Source: Candidatus Latescibacterota bacterium | GTDB lineage: Bacteria > Latescibacterota > UBA2968 > UBA8231 | Length of the DNA stretch: 7,027 nucleotides | Assembly: GCA_021295675.1 (NCBI GenBank) | Contig: JAGWBY010000067.1 | Location: forward strand, 18,366-25,392 | Reading direction: 5' to 3' | Part shown: piece by piece, positions 6,688 to 7,027 of the stretch | How positions within the stretch are numbered: the stretch's first letter is position 1 | Layout: each line of letters starts with the position of its first letter | The notes under the pieces: generated by a model | Told to the model about the DNA's origin: nothing | Databases searched by the model: none | The model's input: the letters and a program-made list of their open reading frames with translations, nothing else | Translations under genes and position numbers: made by a program

Positions 6688-7027
6688 ATGAACAATTCCA
6701 CGCTTTTTGACACTTCGTATCAGCGCCGCAAGTGGGCGCTGTTAGAGCGGCTGTTAGAGCAGTTGGTGCCGATCTATACCGCAGAGGAGGTTGCCGCGCT
6801 GCGCATCGACGCGGTCAACCGAGACATTCTCTCGGAGCGCTCCGGGCGCGGGTTTGTCAATCGCGATCTGCTGGAAACGGTGTTGGGCAACTTGCTCGAA
6901 TGCGTCGCTCCTGGCTCGCACAATGCCTTGGGGCCGGGGCACCAAAAGCCGTCGCTCGACGAGGCCATCGGCGAGATCGCCGACCAGCTCTACGCGATGA
7001 TCGCGCAGTCGCTGTTGGCGGCCGGCG
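6688..7027 (+). CDS. N-terminal part of an unidentified protein, possibly a serine acetyltransferase-like enzyme (3' end outside window)
   Basis: An open frame of 113 codons from ATG 6688 to the right edge, with a good ribosome site (GGGGAG, 6 nt). The product begins MNNSTLFDTSYQRRKWALLE, has no signal peptide or membrane segment, and looks mainly helical. It contains 'RGFVNRDLLETVLGNLLE' (54-71), 'CVAPGSHNALG' and 'LDEAIGEIADQLYAMIAQSL' (90-109). This N-terminal pattern of helices weakly recalls EpsC-type serine O-acetyltransferases ('LPSR..V..IL..LR..LFPG...' then 'VG..L..LYE.L..QI..AL'), whose catalytic left-handed beta-helix would lie beyond the edge. That resemblance is only suggestive. 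Codon use is like the rest of the window. It is transcribed divergently from the UlaG-like hydrolase. Confidence 0.75.
   Translation, partial: MNNSTLFDTSYQRRKWALLERLLEQLVPIYTAEEVAALRIDAVNRDILSERSGRGFVNRDLLETVLGNLLECVAPGSHNALGPGHQKPSLDEAIGEIADQLYAMIAQSLLAAG

Noticed and set aside
1..7027. CRISPR array, tRNA or rRNA gene, insertion sequence or attachment site
   Set aside because: No regularly spaced direct repeats, cloverleaf-like segments, transposase motifs or terminal inverted repeats with target duplications were seen by eye.

Overview
The window reads as a GC-rich bacterial chromosome fragment, probably from an uncultivated Gram-negative lineage. Three observations support this: a lipobox lipoprotein, two Sec-exported proteins ending in an 'SPNGDG' linker plus a FlgD-type Ig-like domain, and a secreted CBM9-like protein. 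That combination is common in the FCB superphylum and relatives (Latescibacterota, Zixibacteria, Gemmatimonadota and similar). The taxon is an inference from domain style; there is no marker gene here. Coding is dense, and no gap without a gene exceeds about 145 nt.

Layout, read in the direction of transcription of the main (minus) strand. A UlaG-like metallo-beta-lactamase-fold hydrolase lies at 6592-5807. A secreted CBM9/DOMON-like protein follows at 5696-4785, with its own good sigma70-type promoter; its frame is broken twice by single-base indels that cancel. A 144-nt gap then carries an AT-rich heptad inverted repeat. After it comes a tight three-gene operon: a GTG-started lipoprotein (4641-3928), a 655-aa exported protein (3928-1961, TGATG overlap), and a diverged paralogue of it (from 1946, 14 nt downstream, running off the left edge after about 648 codons). 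On the plus strand a divergent gene starts at 6688 and leaves the right edge after 113 codons; a perfect 18-bp palindrome lies in the divergent intergenic region.

The most interesting unit is the lipoprotein plus two tandem paralogues. Both large proteins share the same order: signal peptide, discoidin-like (F5/8 type C-like) beta-sandwich, a central module with 'HSFG' and 'NNW..WS' signatures, a further beta-rich module, SPNGDG/TPNGDG linker, and FlgD-like C-terminal domain. I infer a cell-surface assembly, possibly glycan- or matrix-binding, anchored or assisted by the lipoprotein. I do not recognise a named system and nothing in the sequence fixes the ligand. The neighbouring secreted CBM9-like protein fits the same extracellular, carbohydrate-oriented theme, but it has its own promoter and a possible break in its frame.
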